Shown piece after piece: positions 18,295 through 27,062 of a stretch of DNA of 64,000 bases. A program made the translations under genes and the position numbers. A model generated the notes under the pieces. It was not told where the DNA came from. It saw only the letters and a list, made by a program, of their open reading frames with translations, and ran no database searches. This DNA comes from Gillisia sp. (GTDB lineage Bacteria > Bacteroidota > Bacteroidia > Flavobacteriales > Flavobacteriaceae), in the NCBI GenBank assembly GCA_024635655.1, contig JAGXIL010000085.1:30160-94159 (forward strand). The letters are read 5' to 3'. Every line of letters begins with the position of its first letter. The stretch's first letter is position 1.

Positions 18295-20616
18295 TTGGAA
18301 TCTTATTTAGCTGAATTGAATGATGCCCAACGGGCGCCGGTCCTTCAAAAAGACGGGGCAATGATAGTAATTGCAGGTGCGGGATCTGGTAAGACCCGGG
18401 TTCTTACATACAGGATCGCATATTTAATGAGCAAGGGGGTTGACCCCTTCAACATTTTGGCCCTTACCTTTACAAATAAAGCGGCCCGGGAAATGAAAAA
18501 ACGAATTTCCCAGATCGTAGGGAGCAGCGAGGCGAAAAATTTGTGGATGGGTACTTTCCATTCCATTTTTGCAAAAATGTTGCGGTTTGAAGCAGATAAA
18601 CTTGGGTATCCTTCCAATTTCACCATTTATGATACCCAGGACAGCCAGCGGCTTATAAGTGCCATCATCAAGGAAATGGCGCTGGATAAGGATGTTTATA
18701 AATACAAACAGGTCTATTCCCGCATCTCTTCCTATAAGAACAGTCTAATAACGGTAAAAGCCTATTTTCAGAATCCGGAATTGATGGAGGCAGATGCCAT
18801 GTCTAAAAAACCACGGCTGGGTGAGATCTACAAGAATTATGTAGATCGATGCTTTAAAGCCGGTGCAATGGATTTTGATGATCTTTTGCTGAAGACCAAT
18901 GAATTATTAAACCGGTTTCCACAGGTACTGCAGAAATATCAGAACAGGTTCAGGTATATTTTGGTTGATGAGTACCAGGATACCAACCATTCCCAGTATT
19001 TGATCGTTAAGGCACTTTCAGATAAATTTCAGAATATTTGCGTTGTGGGTGATGATGCCCAAAGTATCTATGCCTTTCGGGGAGCGAATATCAATAACAT
19101 TCTGAACTTTCAGAAGGATTACGATAATGTGCAGATGTACAGGCTGGAACAAAATTACCGATCTACCAAAAATATAGTAGAAGCCGCAAATTCTATTATC
19201 GAAAAAAATAAGACCAAACTCGATAAAGTAGTGTGGACAGCCAATGATGAAGGCGCCAAGATCGTGGTGAACCGGCTGATCAATGATGGAGAAGAAGGAA
19301 GGTTTGTGGCAAGTTCTATTTTTGAAAATAAAATGCAAAATCAGCTTAACAATGGCGACTTTGCTATACTATACCGAACCAATGCACAAAGCCGTGCTAT
19401 GGAAGATGCCTTGCGGAAAAGGGAGATCCCGTACCGGATCTATGGCGGACTTTCATTCTACCAGCGAAAGGAGATCAAGGACGTGCTGTCTTACTTGAGA
19501 CTGCTTGTAAATCCTAATGATGAGGAAGCTTTAAAACGGGTGATCAACTATCCCGCCCGGGGTATAGGCTCAACTACAATAGATAAATTGACCATTGTAG
19601 CCAATCAATACGGGAAATCCATTTTTGAGGTTATTGATAATATCGATCAATTAGATATCAAAATAAATTCCGGAACCCGTAATAAGCTCACGAATTTTGT
19701 GAACATGATCAAAAGCTTCACGATCCTCAATGAAAATGCCGATGCTTTTACTGTTGCCGAAACGGTGGCAAAGAAAACAGGATTGATCCAGGAGCTAAAA
19801 AAAGATGGTACTCCGGAAGGAATTGCCAGAATTGAAAATATTGAAGAATTGCTCAACGGGATCAGGGATTTTGTGGAAGGACAGAAAGAACTAGCCGATG
19901 CAACAGGATCTTTGACTGAATTCCTTGAAGATGTTGCCCTTGCTACTGATATGGACAAGGATACAGGAGATGATGACAGGGTAGCGCTTATGACCATTCA
20001 CCTGGCAAAGGGGCTGGAATTTCCGTATGTGTATATAGTAGGGATGGAGGAAGATCTTTTTCCATCTGGTATGAGTATGAATACCCGTTCTGAGCTGGAA
20101 GAGGAACGTCGCCTTTTTTACGTGGCTCTTACCAGAGCTGAAAGACAGGCTTACCTAACCTATACCCAGTCCCGGTACCGTTGGGGAAAACTGATTGATG
20201 CAGAACCCAGCCGATTTATAGAAGAAATTGAAGCAGATTTCCTGGATTATATGATCCCTCAGGATGATTATAAGTATAAACCCCTTATTGATGCAGATAT
20301 TTTTGGAGAAGTAGACAAGAGTAAATTAAGACAATTTAAACCCACCGCAGGCTCCCCGCCACCGGCTCATAAGCCTAGTGAAGAGCAGTTGCGTAAGTTA
20401 AGGAAGCTAAGGCCTGCAAGTCCTGCCCCATCAGTTGGTGGAAATACAGATGGAATAAAACTGGAGGAGGGAAACCAGGTAGAACATATAAGGTTTGGCA
20501 AAGGAATGGTCCTGAAAATAGATGGAGTAGGGCAGGATAAGAAAGCAGAGATAAATTTTGAAAATGGTGGTATTAAAAAGTTGCTACTGCGTTTTGCGAA
20601 ATTAAAGTTGCTTTAG
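18295..20616 (+). CDS. UvrD/PcrA-type ATP-dependent DNA helicase
   Basis: 773 residues starting at a TTG codon (18295), where the sequence reads (M)ESYLAELNDAQRAPVL, the normal family N-terminus; AGGA about 6 bases upstream gives a ribosome site. Superfamily 1A helicase motifs are all present: Walker A AGAGSGKT, ALTFTNKAAREMKKR, motif II LVDEYQDTN, motif III VGDDAQSIYAFRGA, motif IV RLEQNYRST, motif V TIHLAKGLEFPYVYI and motif VI FYVALTRAE. The C-terminal 60 residues (VEHIRFGKGMVLKIDG) form the Tudor-like domain that in PcrA binds RNA polymerase. It unwinds DNA with 3'-5' polarity in repair. The small Tudor-like gene follows. Confidence 0.95.
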   Translation: MESYLAELNDAQRAPVLQKDGAMIVIAGAGSGKTRVLTYRIAYLMSKGVDPFNILALTFTNKAAREMKKRISQIVGSSEAKNLWMGTFHSIFAKMLRFEADKLGYPSNFTIYDTQDSQRLISAIIKEMALDKDVYKYKQVYSRISSYKNSLITVKAYFQNPELMEADAMSKKPRLGEIYKNYVDRCFKAGAMDFDDLLLKTNELLNRFPQVLQKYQNRFRYILVDEYQDTNHSQYLIVKALSDKFQNICVVGDDAQSIYAFRGANINNILNFQKDYDNVQMYRLEQNYRSTKNIVEAANSIIEKNKTKLDKVVWTANDEGAKIVVNRLINDGEEGRFVASSIFENKMQNQLNNGDFAILYRTNAQSRAMEDALRKREIPYRIYGGLSFYQRKEIKDVLSYLRLLVNPNDEEALKRVINYPARGIGSTTIDKLTIVANQYGKSIFEVIDNIDQLDIKINSGTRNKLTNFVNMIKSFTILNENADAFTVAETVAKKTGLIQELKKDGTPEGIARIENIEELLNGIRDFVEGQKELADATGSLTEFLEDVALATDMDKDTGDDDRVALMTIHLAKGLEFPYVYIVGMEEDLFPSGMSMNTRSELEEERRLFYVALTRAERQAYLTYTQSRYRWGKLIDAEPSRFIEEIEADFLDYMIPQDDYKYKPLIDADIFGEVDKSKLRQFKPTAGSPPPAHKPSEEQLRKLRKLRPASPAPSVGGNTDGIKLEEGNQVEHIRFGKGMVLKIDGVGQDKKAEINFENGGIKKLLLRFAKLKLL

Positions 20617-20697
20617 TGAAGTTAACTTCTCACAATCGTTAAAATTCTGTTAGGCTGCACCTGAATATTTTAGTGTTTTACTACATTAAAGTAAAAA

Positions 20698-20913
20698 ATG
20701 ATAAGGGTAGGGAGCAAAGTGAAATGGAAGTGGGGCAAAGGAGTGGCCACCGGAACTGTCAAAGACACTTTTGACAGAAAGATCTCTACTGAAATAAAAG
20801 GAAGTAAAATAACCAGAAACGGGGAACCCGGAAATAAAGCTCTTTTTATTCAACAGGAAAATGGGAATGAAGTCTTGAAACTGGAAAGTGAAGTAGAGCG
20901 GTTAGAGGATTAG
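20698..20913 (+). CDS. Hypervirulence-associated Tudor-domain (DUF2945-type) small protein
   Basis: 71 residues, basic then acidic. The start RVGSKVKWKWGKGVATGTV and the following GNKALFIQQENG with a C-terminal SEVERLED match the small Tudor-like (HVA1/DUF2945) proteins: a five-stranded beta barrel with conserved GxxVxW and GxGxVxxxF. Bacterial members have no proven function. It is 81 bases downstream of the UvrD/PcrA gene and 45 bases upstream of the Sua5-type gene, all on the plus strand, so it may share their transcript. An ATG start is clear. Confidence 0.85.
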   Translation: MIRVGSKVKWKWGKGVATGTVKDTFDRKISTEIKGSKITRNGEPGNKALFIQQENGNEVLKLESEVERLED

Positions 20914-20958
20914 AAACAAGGGTGAAATAAAAATTTGCGCCTATTAAAACACATGGAA

Positions 20959-21579
20959 ATGGCAGAATTAATAAGAATCTATGAAGAGAATCCCAACGCA
21001 AAGGATATTAAAAAAGTTGTCGATGTACTTAGGAACGGAGGATTGATCATATATCCTACAGATACAGTATATGGGTTGGGTTGTGATATCACCAATACCT
21101 CTGCACTGGAAAGGATCGCCCAAATTAAGAACGTAAAGCTCGATAAGGCTAATTTCTCCTTTATATGTCAGGATCTAAGTAATATATCTGATTATGTAAA
21201 ACATATCGATACACAGACCTTTAAGATATTAAAGCGCTGTCTTCCGGGTCCTTACACTTTTATTTTACCGGGAAACAGTAATCTGCCGAGTGTATTCAAG
21301 AAGAAAAAGACGGTAGGAATACGGGTACCGAATAACAATATTTGCATGGCGATCGTAAAACAATTGGGAAACCCAATTGTTTCCACCTCCATAAGAGATG
21401 AAGACGAAGTGATCGAGTATACTACAGATCCTGAGCTTATCCTTGAAAAGTGGGACAAACTTGTTGATATCGTGGTTGATGGGGGATACGGAGACAATAC
21501 TCCCTCCACGGTAATAGACCTAACCACCAGTTCTCCTGAGGTCATAAGGCAGGGAAAAGGAAGCCTTGAGATTATGTAA
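20959..21579 (+). CDS. L-threonylcarbamoyladenylate synthase (Sua5/YciO/YrdC family)
   Basis: 206 residues from the ATG at 20959 (MAELIRIYEENPNAKDIKK); an in-frame ATG at 20953 and TTG at 20935 are alternatives with no homologous sequence to support them. The YrdC fold is clear: GGLIIYPTDTVYGLGCDITN, the KR-type positives KNVKLDKANFSFICQDLS, the PGPYTFILPG loop and GIRVPNN. This enzyme makes threonylcarbamoyl-AMP for the t6A modification at position 37 of ANN-decoding tRNAs; a YciO-type paralogue cannot be excluded. Cytoplasmic. A short terminator follows. Confidence 0.88.
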   Translation: MAELIRIYEENPNAKDIKKVVDVLRNGGLIIYPTDTVYGLGCDITNTSALERIAQIKNVKLDKANFSFICQDLSNISDYVKHIDTQTFKILKRCLPGPYTFILPGNSNLPSVFKKKKTVGIRVPNNNICMAIVKQLGNPIVSTSIRDEDEVIEYTTDPELILEKWDKLVDIVVDGGYGDNTPSTVIDLTTSSPEVIRQGKGSLEIM

Positions 21580-21603
21580 TAGAAATTATTTTAAACACAA
21601 AAT

Positions 21604-21623
21604 CCCGCCACGTGCGGGTTTTT
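21604..21623 (+). terminator. Terminator after the Sua5-type gene
   Basis: CCCGC (21604-21608) and GCGGG (21614-21618) with a 5-base loop, followed by TTTTTCT. Confidence 0.7.
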
Positions 21624-21727
21624 CTATGCTTAAAAATTGCCCTGGATTAAAATCCTATAATTTAAAGTAAATAATTACTCCTTCATCCCGGCAAAAAAAC
21701 AGGCTGAGGTTAAAAATTGGAAATAAG

Positions 21728-21756
21728 AAAAGCCTCTGCAAAATGCAAAGGCTTTT
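21728..21756 (-). terminator. Terminator of the OmpA lipoprotein gene
   Basis: AAAAGCCT (21728-21735) pairs with AGGCTTTT (21749-21756), with TGCA/TGCA extending the stem. It lies 25 bases beyond the ompA-like stop and reads as a stem plus T run on the minus strand. Confidence 0.8.
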
Positions 21757-21780
21757 AAATTTTCAAGAAGATTTTTCTTA

Positions 21781-22614
21781 TTATTTAGCAGTTTCCATAC
21801 CTTCATCTATCAGGTCGTAGAACTGGTCTAATTTAGGAAGAATAACGATTCTGGTTCTTCTGTTTGCCGCACGGCCATCAGCAGTTTCATTGGTAGCAAG
21901 TGGAATATAATAGCTTCTTCCGGCTGCAGTCATTCTTTCTGGTGGCACTCCAAAATCATTTTGAAGAACTCTTACTACAGAAGTAGCACGTTTAACACTA
22001 AGATCCCAGTTGTCTTCTATAACATTGGTTTTAATAGCCTGGTCATCTGTATGTCCTTCTACCATAAATTCAATATTTGGTCTGTTTTTTACTACTGTTG
22101 CAACTTTCCCAAGTACTTCTTTAGCACGGTTATTAAGACTCCATTTTCCGCTTTCGAATAAAAGTTTATCAGAAATTGATACGTAAACCACACCTTTCTC
22201 AACATTGATCTGGATGTCTTCATCGTCCATATTTCCAAGAACCCCTTTAAGACTGGTAACCAAAGCAAGGGTTACAGAATCTTTTTTGGTAATGGCATCC
22301 TGCATCAACTGGATTTTCATATCTTTTTCTTTGATGCTCTCTAAAGATTTTTCAAGATTTTCAGCTTCTTTTTTAGAAAGGGTTGCTAGATCACCTACGT
22401 TGTTTAGTAATGCTGCATTTTGATTGTTCAGTGTTTTAATTTGAGTACCTATTCGGTCTTTCTCATCTAAACAAGAATTTAATTTTACAGTTGCAGTATT
22501 TAACTGATCCTGAGTTGTACGGTGTTCCGCTTCCAATTGGGCGTATTTCTTCTGAGATACACAAGAAGAAAACAGCAACGCCGCGGTCGCAGATAAAAGC
22601 ATGAATTTTTTCAT
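21781..22614 (-). CDS. OmpA-family lipoprotein with coiled coil
   Basis: 277 residues with a lipoprotein signal (MKKFMLLSATAALLFSSC, Cys18). Residues 25-120 are a long coiled coil (YAQLEAEHRTTQDQLNTATV and the following helices). The C-terminal OmpA domain (about 145-265) contains LLFESGKWSLNNRAKEVL, FMVEGHTDDQAI, NWDLSVKRATSVVRVL, MTAAGRSYYIPLATNET and the signature NRRTRIVI; the Asp and Arg that bind diaminopimelate in peptidoglycan are present. It should tie the outer membrane to the cell wall, as Pal does. Monocistronic, with a perfect -7 element. Confidence 0.9.
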   Translation of the reverse strand: MKKFMLLSATAALLFSSCVSQKKYAQLEAEHRTTQDQLNTATVKLNSCLDEKDRIGTQIKTLNNQNAALLNNVGDLATLSKKEAENLEKSLESIKEKDMKIQLMQDAITKKDSVTLALVTSLKGVLGNMDDEDIQINVEKGVVYVSISDKLLFESGKWSLNNRAKEVLGKVATVVKNRPNIEFMVEGHTDDQAIKTNVIEDNWDLSVKRATSVVRVLQNDFGVPPERMTAAGRSYYIPLATNETADGRAANRRTRIVILPKLDQFYDLIDEGMETAK

Positions 22615-22657
22615 AATTGGGATAATTTCGTTTTTTTATTTATTGTTAGAGATTCTC

Positions 22658-22665
22658 CAAAGCTA
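22658..22665 (-). promoter_or_regulatory. Promoter -7 element of the OmpA gene
   Basis: The minus strand reads TAGCTTTG, an exact TAnnTTTG, 44 bases before the ATG. Confidence 0.5.
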
Positions 22666-22705
22666 TCAAATCTAATGCCATTTAACTAACTTTTAACGTT
22701 AAACC

Positions 22706-23698
22706 TTAGAGCTTTGGGTATTTATTGTTACCTAGTATATAATGATTGCAAACAACGGAATTTTTAGAAAAATATCCCAACCTTTGAGTGCTTTTTTTTC
22801 GCTTTTTTAGCAGCAGCAGCAGGTGCTGGTAAAAATTTAGGTGTGCCTTGAACACAGCAGAAAAATGCCCCCAGTTGCCGGAGAATAAAAATCTGAGAGC
22901 TGCCAACCCATCCAGGATCATTCTTACGGTCACTACCCAGAAAAGATCATGGGAAGGAAGATTTTTAACAAGGTTAAAAAGGCTGTTCCTGAAATTAAAA
23001 TATGTCTTTCTAGGATTCATACTGCTCAAAGTAGCGCCACCCACATGATATACCACAGATCTATAGGTATACATCACAGTGTAACCCGCATTGTACAATC
23101 GCCAGCAAAGATCTATTTCCTCCTGATGTGCAAAATAATCTTCATCAAGTGCTCCAACTTCATAAAAAGCCTTTTTTCTTATGGCAAGGCAGGCACCGCT
23201 TGCCCAAAAGATTTCGGCCTCATCATCATATTGCCCATGATCTTTTTCCAAAGATTCAAAAATTCTTCCCCGGCAGTAAGGATACCCAAATCGATCAATA
23301 AACCCTCCGGCTGCCCCGGCATATTCAAAATATTCAGGATCTTTGAAGTCCAGGATTTTTGGCTGCACCGCGGCTACTTTTTCCCGGGATTTGAAAACAG
23401 ATAAAATGGCTTCAAGCCAATGCGGTGTGACCTGTACATCGCTGTTGAGTAAAACAACAATGTCTTCTTCGACATGGGCAAGGGCATCGTTATAGCCTTT
23501 GGCATACCCCCCGTTGACCTTATTCTGAATGATCTTTACAGTTGGAAAATTTTCGGTAACATATTTTACTGAACGGTCTGAAGAAGCATTATCTGCAACA
23601 TATACTGTTGCTTCGGGGGAAAATTTTACAACATCTGGTAAAAACTGCTTTAGCAATTGTTTTCCATTCCAGTTTAAAATTACAACTCCTATGGTCAT
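22706..23698 (-). CDS. Family 2 glycosyltransferase
   Basis: 330 residues from ATG 23698 (MTIGVVILNWNGKQLL); an in-frame ATG at 23743 would start upstream of the promoter element, so it is rejected. The GT-A fold motifs are VVILNWNG, VADNASSDRS, GGYAKGYNDAL, the DxD-like LLNSDVQVTPHWL and the acceptor/catalytic stretch HQEEIDLCWRLYNAGY. C-terminal residues 240-330 include a hydrophobic region (LFWVVTVRMILDGLAALRFL) that may lie on the membrane. Such rhamnosyl- or galactosyltransferase-like enzymes build cell-surface glycans. It stands alone here, so the substrate is unknown. Confidence 0.9.
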   Translation of the reverse strand: MTIGVVILNWNGKQLLKQFLPDVVKFSPEATVYVADNASSDRSVKYVTENFPTVKIIQNKVNGGYAKGYNDALAHVEEDIVVLLNSDVQVTPHWLEAILSVFKSREKVAAVQPKILDFKDPEYFEYAGAAGGFIDRFGYPYCRGRIFESLEKDHGQYDDEAEIFWASGACLAIRKKAFYEVGALDEDYFAHQEEIDLCWRLYNAGYTVMYTYRSVVYHVGGATLSSMNPRKTYFNFRNSLFNLVKNLPSHDLFWVVTVRMILDGLAALRFLFSGNWGHFSAVFKAHLNFYQHLLLLLKKRKKSTQRLGYFSKNSVVCNHYILGNNKYPKL

Positions 23699-23740
23699 TG
23701 AAAAATTCTTTGTAAGTAGGTAAGACCGAAAATAAAAGTT

Positions 23741-23748
23741 CAAAAGTA
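23741..23748 (-). promoter_or_regulatory. Promoter -7 element of the glycosyltransferase gene
   Basis: The minus strand reads TACTTTTG, an exact TAnnTTTG, 43 bases before the chosen ATG at 23698. Confidence 0.5.
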
Positions 23749-23793
23749 CAATAATAATGACAGGTTATAGCTTCAGAAAAGATGAAGGGACAT

Positions 23794-24240
23794 TTAAAAC
23801 TCGTAGTTGGGAAGATCCGGCAGGAAAATATATTTTTCTTCCGTGTAATCCATCCGGCAATAAAAATGTTCCAGGCCATTGGTTACCATTAGATACTTAG
23901 ACCTAATTGCCATGTTGTAACGCGCGATCTGGTCAAAAGTAGCCTGGGTAATCTTTACTCCGGGGGCTTTACATTCTACCAGGAGGTGAATTTCTCCCCC
24001 GGAATTGTATACCACTACATCGTACCGTTTGATAATTGAACCAATTTTTAACTGTTTCTCAACATTAATGTGGCTTAGTGGGTAAGATTTTTCGGTAATA
24101 AGGTATTGAACCGTATGAAGCCTGACCCATTCTTCGGGCGTAAGAATTATAAACTTTTTCCGTACCTGATCAAAAGCGGCTATTTTATTTTCGCTATTTT
24201 TGAACCGAAATGTATAATTTGGAAAATTCAGTTTTTGCAT
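23794..24240 (-). CDS. Orphan HsdR_N-like PD-(D/E)XK domain protein
   Basis: 148 residues resembling the N-terminal endonuclease domain of type I restriction HsdR subunits (HSDR_N). The nuclease core is visible as D74 in RYDVVVYNSGG and the ExK pair E89/K91 in LLVECKAP, followed by FDQIARYN and YLMVTNGLEHF. There is no helicase domain, and no HsdM or HsdS nearby, so this is not a restriction system by itself. It is divergent from holA, an arrangement I recall from other flavobacteria. Whether it cuts DNA is unknown. Confidence 0.82.
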   Translation of the reverse strand: MQKLNFPNYTFRFKNSENKIAAFDQVRKKFIILTPEEWVRLHTVQYLITEKSYPLSHINVEKQLKIGSIIKRYDVVVYNSGGEIHLLVECKAPGVKITQATFDQIARYNMAIRSKYLMVTNGLEHFYCRMDYTEEKYIFLPDLPNYEF

Positions 24241-24361
24241 AAGGTCAAATTAACAAATTTATTAGGGGTTCTGTCAACAGAAATCAGCAGAATTTTCCCC
24301 GCGTGGCAGGATTATACCCCGATGGTCTAAAAAAATAATTTCCAGGCCATAAAAAATTTCC

Positions 24362-25366
24362 ATGGAAGAAGCAGTACAAATAGTTCAGGCGATAAAAAGA
24401 GGAGAGGTAAAACCGATCTACTTCTTGATGGGGGAGGAACCCTATTACATTGATAAAATTGCCGGGTTTATAGAAGCAAGCCTTCTTTCAGAAGAAGAAA
24501 AAGGTTTTAATCAAATGGTGCTCTACGGAAGGGATGCCAGTATTGATGAGATCATTAGCAATGCCAAACGCTATCCCATGATGGCAGAGCGGCAGGTAGT
24601 GATCATAAAAGAAGCACAGGACCTTTCCCGAAGCATTGACAAGCTTGAACCTTATGCAGAAAATCCTCAGGCCACAACCACCCTGGTTTTTTGTTATAAA
24701 TACAAGAAGATCGATAAACGGAAAAAATTGTACAAACTGATCTCTAAAACCGGGGTCATGTTTGAGGGAAAACGATTATATGAAAATCAGGTAGCAGGCT
24801 GGATTCAGAAAACCTTAAAATCCCGAAACTATCAAATATCTCCAAAAGCGGCTCAAATGCTGGTAGAATTTTTGGGTATGGATTTGAGTAAGATCGATAA
24901 TGAATTACAGAAGCTTCAACTTATTTTACCCGCCGGTTCCCTGATCACTCCGGAATTGATCGAAGAGAATATTGGAATTAGCAAAGATTTCAACAATTTT
25001 GAACTTCGGAAAGCGGTGGGATTAAAAGATGTTCTTAAAACACACCAGATCATAAATTATTTTTCCCAGAATCCGCGGGACAATCCTATGGTTGTTACCG
25101 TATCCCTCCTTTTTTCCTATTTTTCCCAGATCTTACAATATCACGGCTTAACAGATAAATCTAAAGCCAATGTCGCAAAACAATTAAAGGTGAGTCCTTA
25201 TTTTGTATCAGATTACATAGTTGCTGCAAATAATTATCCAATGAAAAAGGCCAGCCACGCAATAGGTTACCTGCGGGAAGCCGACGTTAAAGGGAAAGGT
25301 GTTGGAGCGGCGAATATTCAGCAGGGTGACCTTTTAAAAGAACTTATGGTAAAAATCATGCGATAG
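24362..25366 (+). CDS. holA: DNA polymerase III delta subunit
   Basis: 334 residues. It begins EEAVQIVQAIKRGEVKPIYFLMGEEPYYID, the typical HolA start, with an AAA+-like fold lacking a Walker A lysine motif, then PMMAERQVVIIKEAQDL, LVFCYKYKKIDKRKKLYKL and the C-terminal collar helices (LFSYFSQILQYHGL; the final GDLLKELMVKIMR). Delta opens the beta clamp in the clamp-loader complex. Its stop (TAG) is immediately followed by the ATG of menA, so it heads the plus-strand gene run. Confidence 0.93.
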   Translation: MEEAVQIVQAIKRGEVKPIYFLMGEEPYYIDKIAGFIEASLLSEEEKGFNQMVLYGRDASIDEIISNAKRYPMMAERQVVIIKEAQDLSRSIDKLEPYAENPQATTTLVFCYKYKKIDKRKKLYKLISKTGVMFEGKRLYENQVAGWIQKTLKSRNYQISPKAAQMLVEFLGMDLSKIDNELQKLQLILPAGSLITPELIEENIGISKDFNNFELRKAVGLKDVLKTHQIINYFSQNPRDNPMVVTVSLLFSYFSQILQYHGLTDKSKANVAKQLKVSPYFVSDYIVAANNYPMKKASHAIGYLREADVKGKGVGAANIQQGDLLKELMVKIMR

Positions 25367-26269
25367 ATGGTAAAACTTAAAACCTGGGTAAGTGCAGCAA
25401 GATTAAGAACTCTTCCCTTATCCATTTCAGGAATTATCGTTGGAACTACCATTGCTGTGCAGCAAGGAAACTTTAGTGTTGTAATATTCATTCTTGCACT
25501 TGGAACCACCCTTGGACTGCAGATCCTTTCCAATTTCGCCAATGATTATGGAGACGGAGTAAAAGGTACAGATAACGAAGACAGGGTAGGTCCGGCACGG
25601 GCCATTCAGAGCGGGTTGATCTCCAGGAAAGAAATGAGACTTGGGATCACAGCCACTGCAGTTGCTACTTTTTTACTCGCAGTTCTTTTAATATATACCG
25701 CATTCGGTACAAGAAATTTTCTGTATGCCGTTATCTTCTTTCTTTTGGGATTAGGGGCAATTGCAGCTGCCATTAAGTATACAGTTGGAAATAACGCCTA
25801 CGGCTACAGAGGCCTTGGTGATGTTTTTGTATTCCTCTTTTTTGGTTTGGTAGGAGTTTACGGATCTTATTTTTTATATACCTTAGAGCTGAACTGGAAA
25901 GTTTTTCTTCCTGCATCGGCCATTGGTTTCTTTAGTGCCGGAGTCTTAAACCTCAATAATATGCGGGACCGGCAAAGTGATGAAAAAGCAGGGAAAAATA
26001 CGCTGGTTGTAAAACTAGGGGAAGAAAAGGCAAGGAATTATCATTATTTTTTAATTATTGGAGCTGTTTTATGCCTGGTAATATTTTCTGTACTTACAGC
26101 AGAAGAATTAAGTGATTTTTTATATCTACTAGGATTTATTCCACTTATGTTGCATCTAAAGAGAGTGGAGCAGAATCAAAATCCTATGCTTTTAGATCCG
26201 GAACTAAAAGTTCTGGCACTAACAACTTTTTTAATTTCCATATTATTTGGAGTAGGATTGATCTTATAA
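25367..26269 (+). CDS. menA: 1,4-dihydroxy-2-naphthoate polyprenyltransferase
   Basis: 300 residues, an integral membrane UbiA-family enzyme with about eight or nine helices. The first prenyl-diphosphate site is NFANDYGDGVKGTDNEDR, with the family's Asp cluster; the second is NNMRDRQSDEKAGKNTL. The N-terminus KTWVSAARLRTLPLSISG is typical of MenA. It attaches the polyprenyl chain to dihydroxynaphthoate to give demethylmenaquinone. It abuts holA and precedes menC and menE, which supports MenA over other UbiA types. Confidence 0.94.
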   Translation: MVKLKTWVSAARLRTLPLSISGIIVGTTIAVQQGNFSVVIFILALGTTLGLQILSNFANDYGDGVKGTDNEDRVGPARAIQSGLISRKEMRLGITATAVATFLLAVLLIYTAFGTRNFLYAVIFFLLGLGAIAAAIKYTVGNNAYGYRGLGDVFVFLFFGLVGVYGSYFLYTLELNWKVFLPASAIGFFSAGVLNLNNMRDRQSDEKAGKNTLVVKLGEEKARNYHYFLIIGAVLCLVIFSVLTAEELSDFLYLLGFIPLMLHLKRVEQNQNPMLLDPELKVLALTTFLISILFGVGLIL

Positions 26270-26356
26270 TTTAAGGAACATTAAATTTTTTTCCCTCGGA
26301 GCGGTAAAATACAGGATCAATGCTTATTTTTATATTTAACCTTTAAAATTCTTTCC

Positions 26357-27037
26357 ATGCAAATTACCTTTTACGGCCATAATTCCTTTGGAATTAAAAT
26401 AGGAGATGTAAACCTTATTATAGATCCTTTTATTACCGGAAATGATCTTGTAAAAGATAAAATTGATCTGGAAGATCTTGAGGCAGATTATATTTTGTTG
26501 ACTCATGCGCATCAGGATCATACCCTGGATGCCGAAGCTTTGGCAAAAAGAACGGGAGCAGTAATTGTAAGCAATTATGAAATCGCTAATCACTATGAGA
26601 GCAAAGGTCTTGAAGTGCATCCTATGAACCACGGAGGAAGCTGGGATTTTGAATTTGGGAATGTGAAATACGTAAATGCCATTCATACCAGTTCATTCCC
26701 GGACGGGAGCTATGGAGGCCAACCCGGAGGATTTGTAATAGAGAGTGAACACAAGAATATTTATATTGCAGGTGATACTGCCCTTACCATGGATATGAAA
26801 CTCATCCCGTTAAGGACAAATCTTGACCTGGCAATCTTACCTATTGGAGATAATTTTACCATGGGAGTAGAGGATGCGATTATTGCAAGTGATTTTGTGG
26901 AATGTGATAAGATCATTGGGTGTCACTACGATACCTTTGGATACATTGAAATTGATCACGAAGAGGCAAAACGGAAATTTTACGAAAAAGGAAAAGATCT
27001 GATGTTGCTTGAAATAGGAGAGAGTATTGAACTTTAA
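26357..27037 (+). CDS. UPF0173-type metal-dependent hydrolase
   Basis: 226 residues with the metallo-beta-lactamase fold. MQITFYGHNSFGIKIGD is the standard UPF0173 start, and the metal motif HAHQDHTLD (HxHxDH) is complete. Further ligands are likely in the stretch around AIHTSSFPDG, AGDTALTMDM and GCHYDTF. No signal peptide, so cytoplasmic. The substrate of this widely conserved family is unknown. It sits 87 bases after menA and 25 bases before menC; a TATTTTTA -7-like element lies in the upstream gap. A link to menaquinone synthesis is only positional. Confidence 0.9.
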   Translation: MQITFYGHNSFGIKIGDVNLIIDPFITGNDLVKDKIDLEDLEADYILLTHAHQDHTLDAEALAKRTGAVIVSNYEIANHYESKGLEVHPMNHGGSWDFEFGNVKYVNAIHTSSFPDGSYGGQPGGFVIESEHKNIYIAGDTALTMDMKLIPLRTNLDLAILPIGDNFTMGVEDAIIASDFVECDKIIGCHYDTFGYIEIDHEEAKRKFYEKGKDLMLLEIGESIEL

Positions 27038-27062
27038 ATAATAATTTCTTTAACCCTCGATC

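Noticed and set aside
23794..24240. A type I restriction-modification locus
   Set aside because: Only the N-terminal nuclease-like domain exists; no helicase, HsdM or HsdS genes are near.
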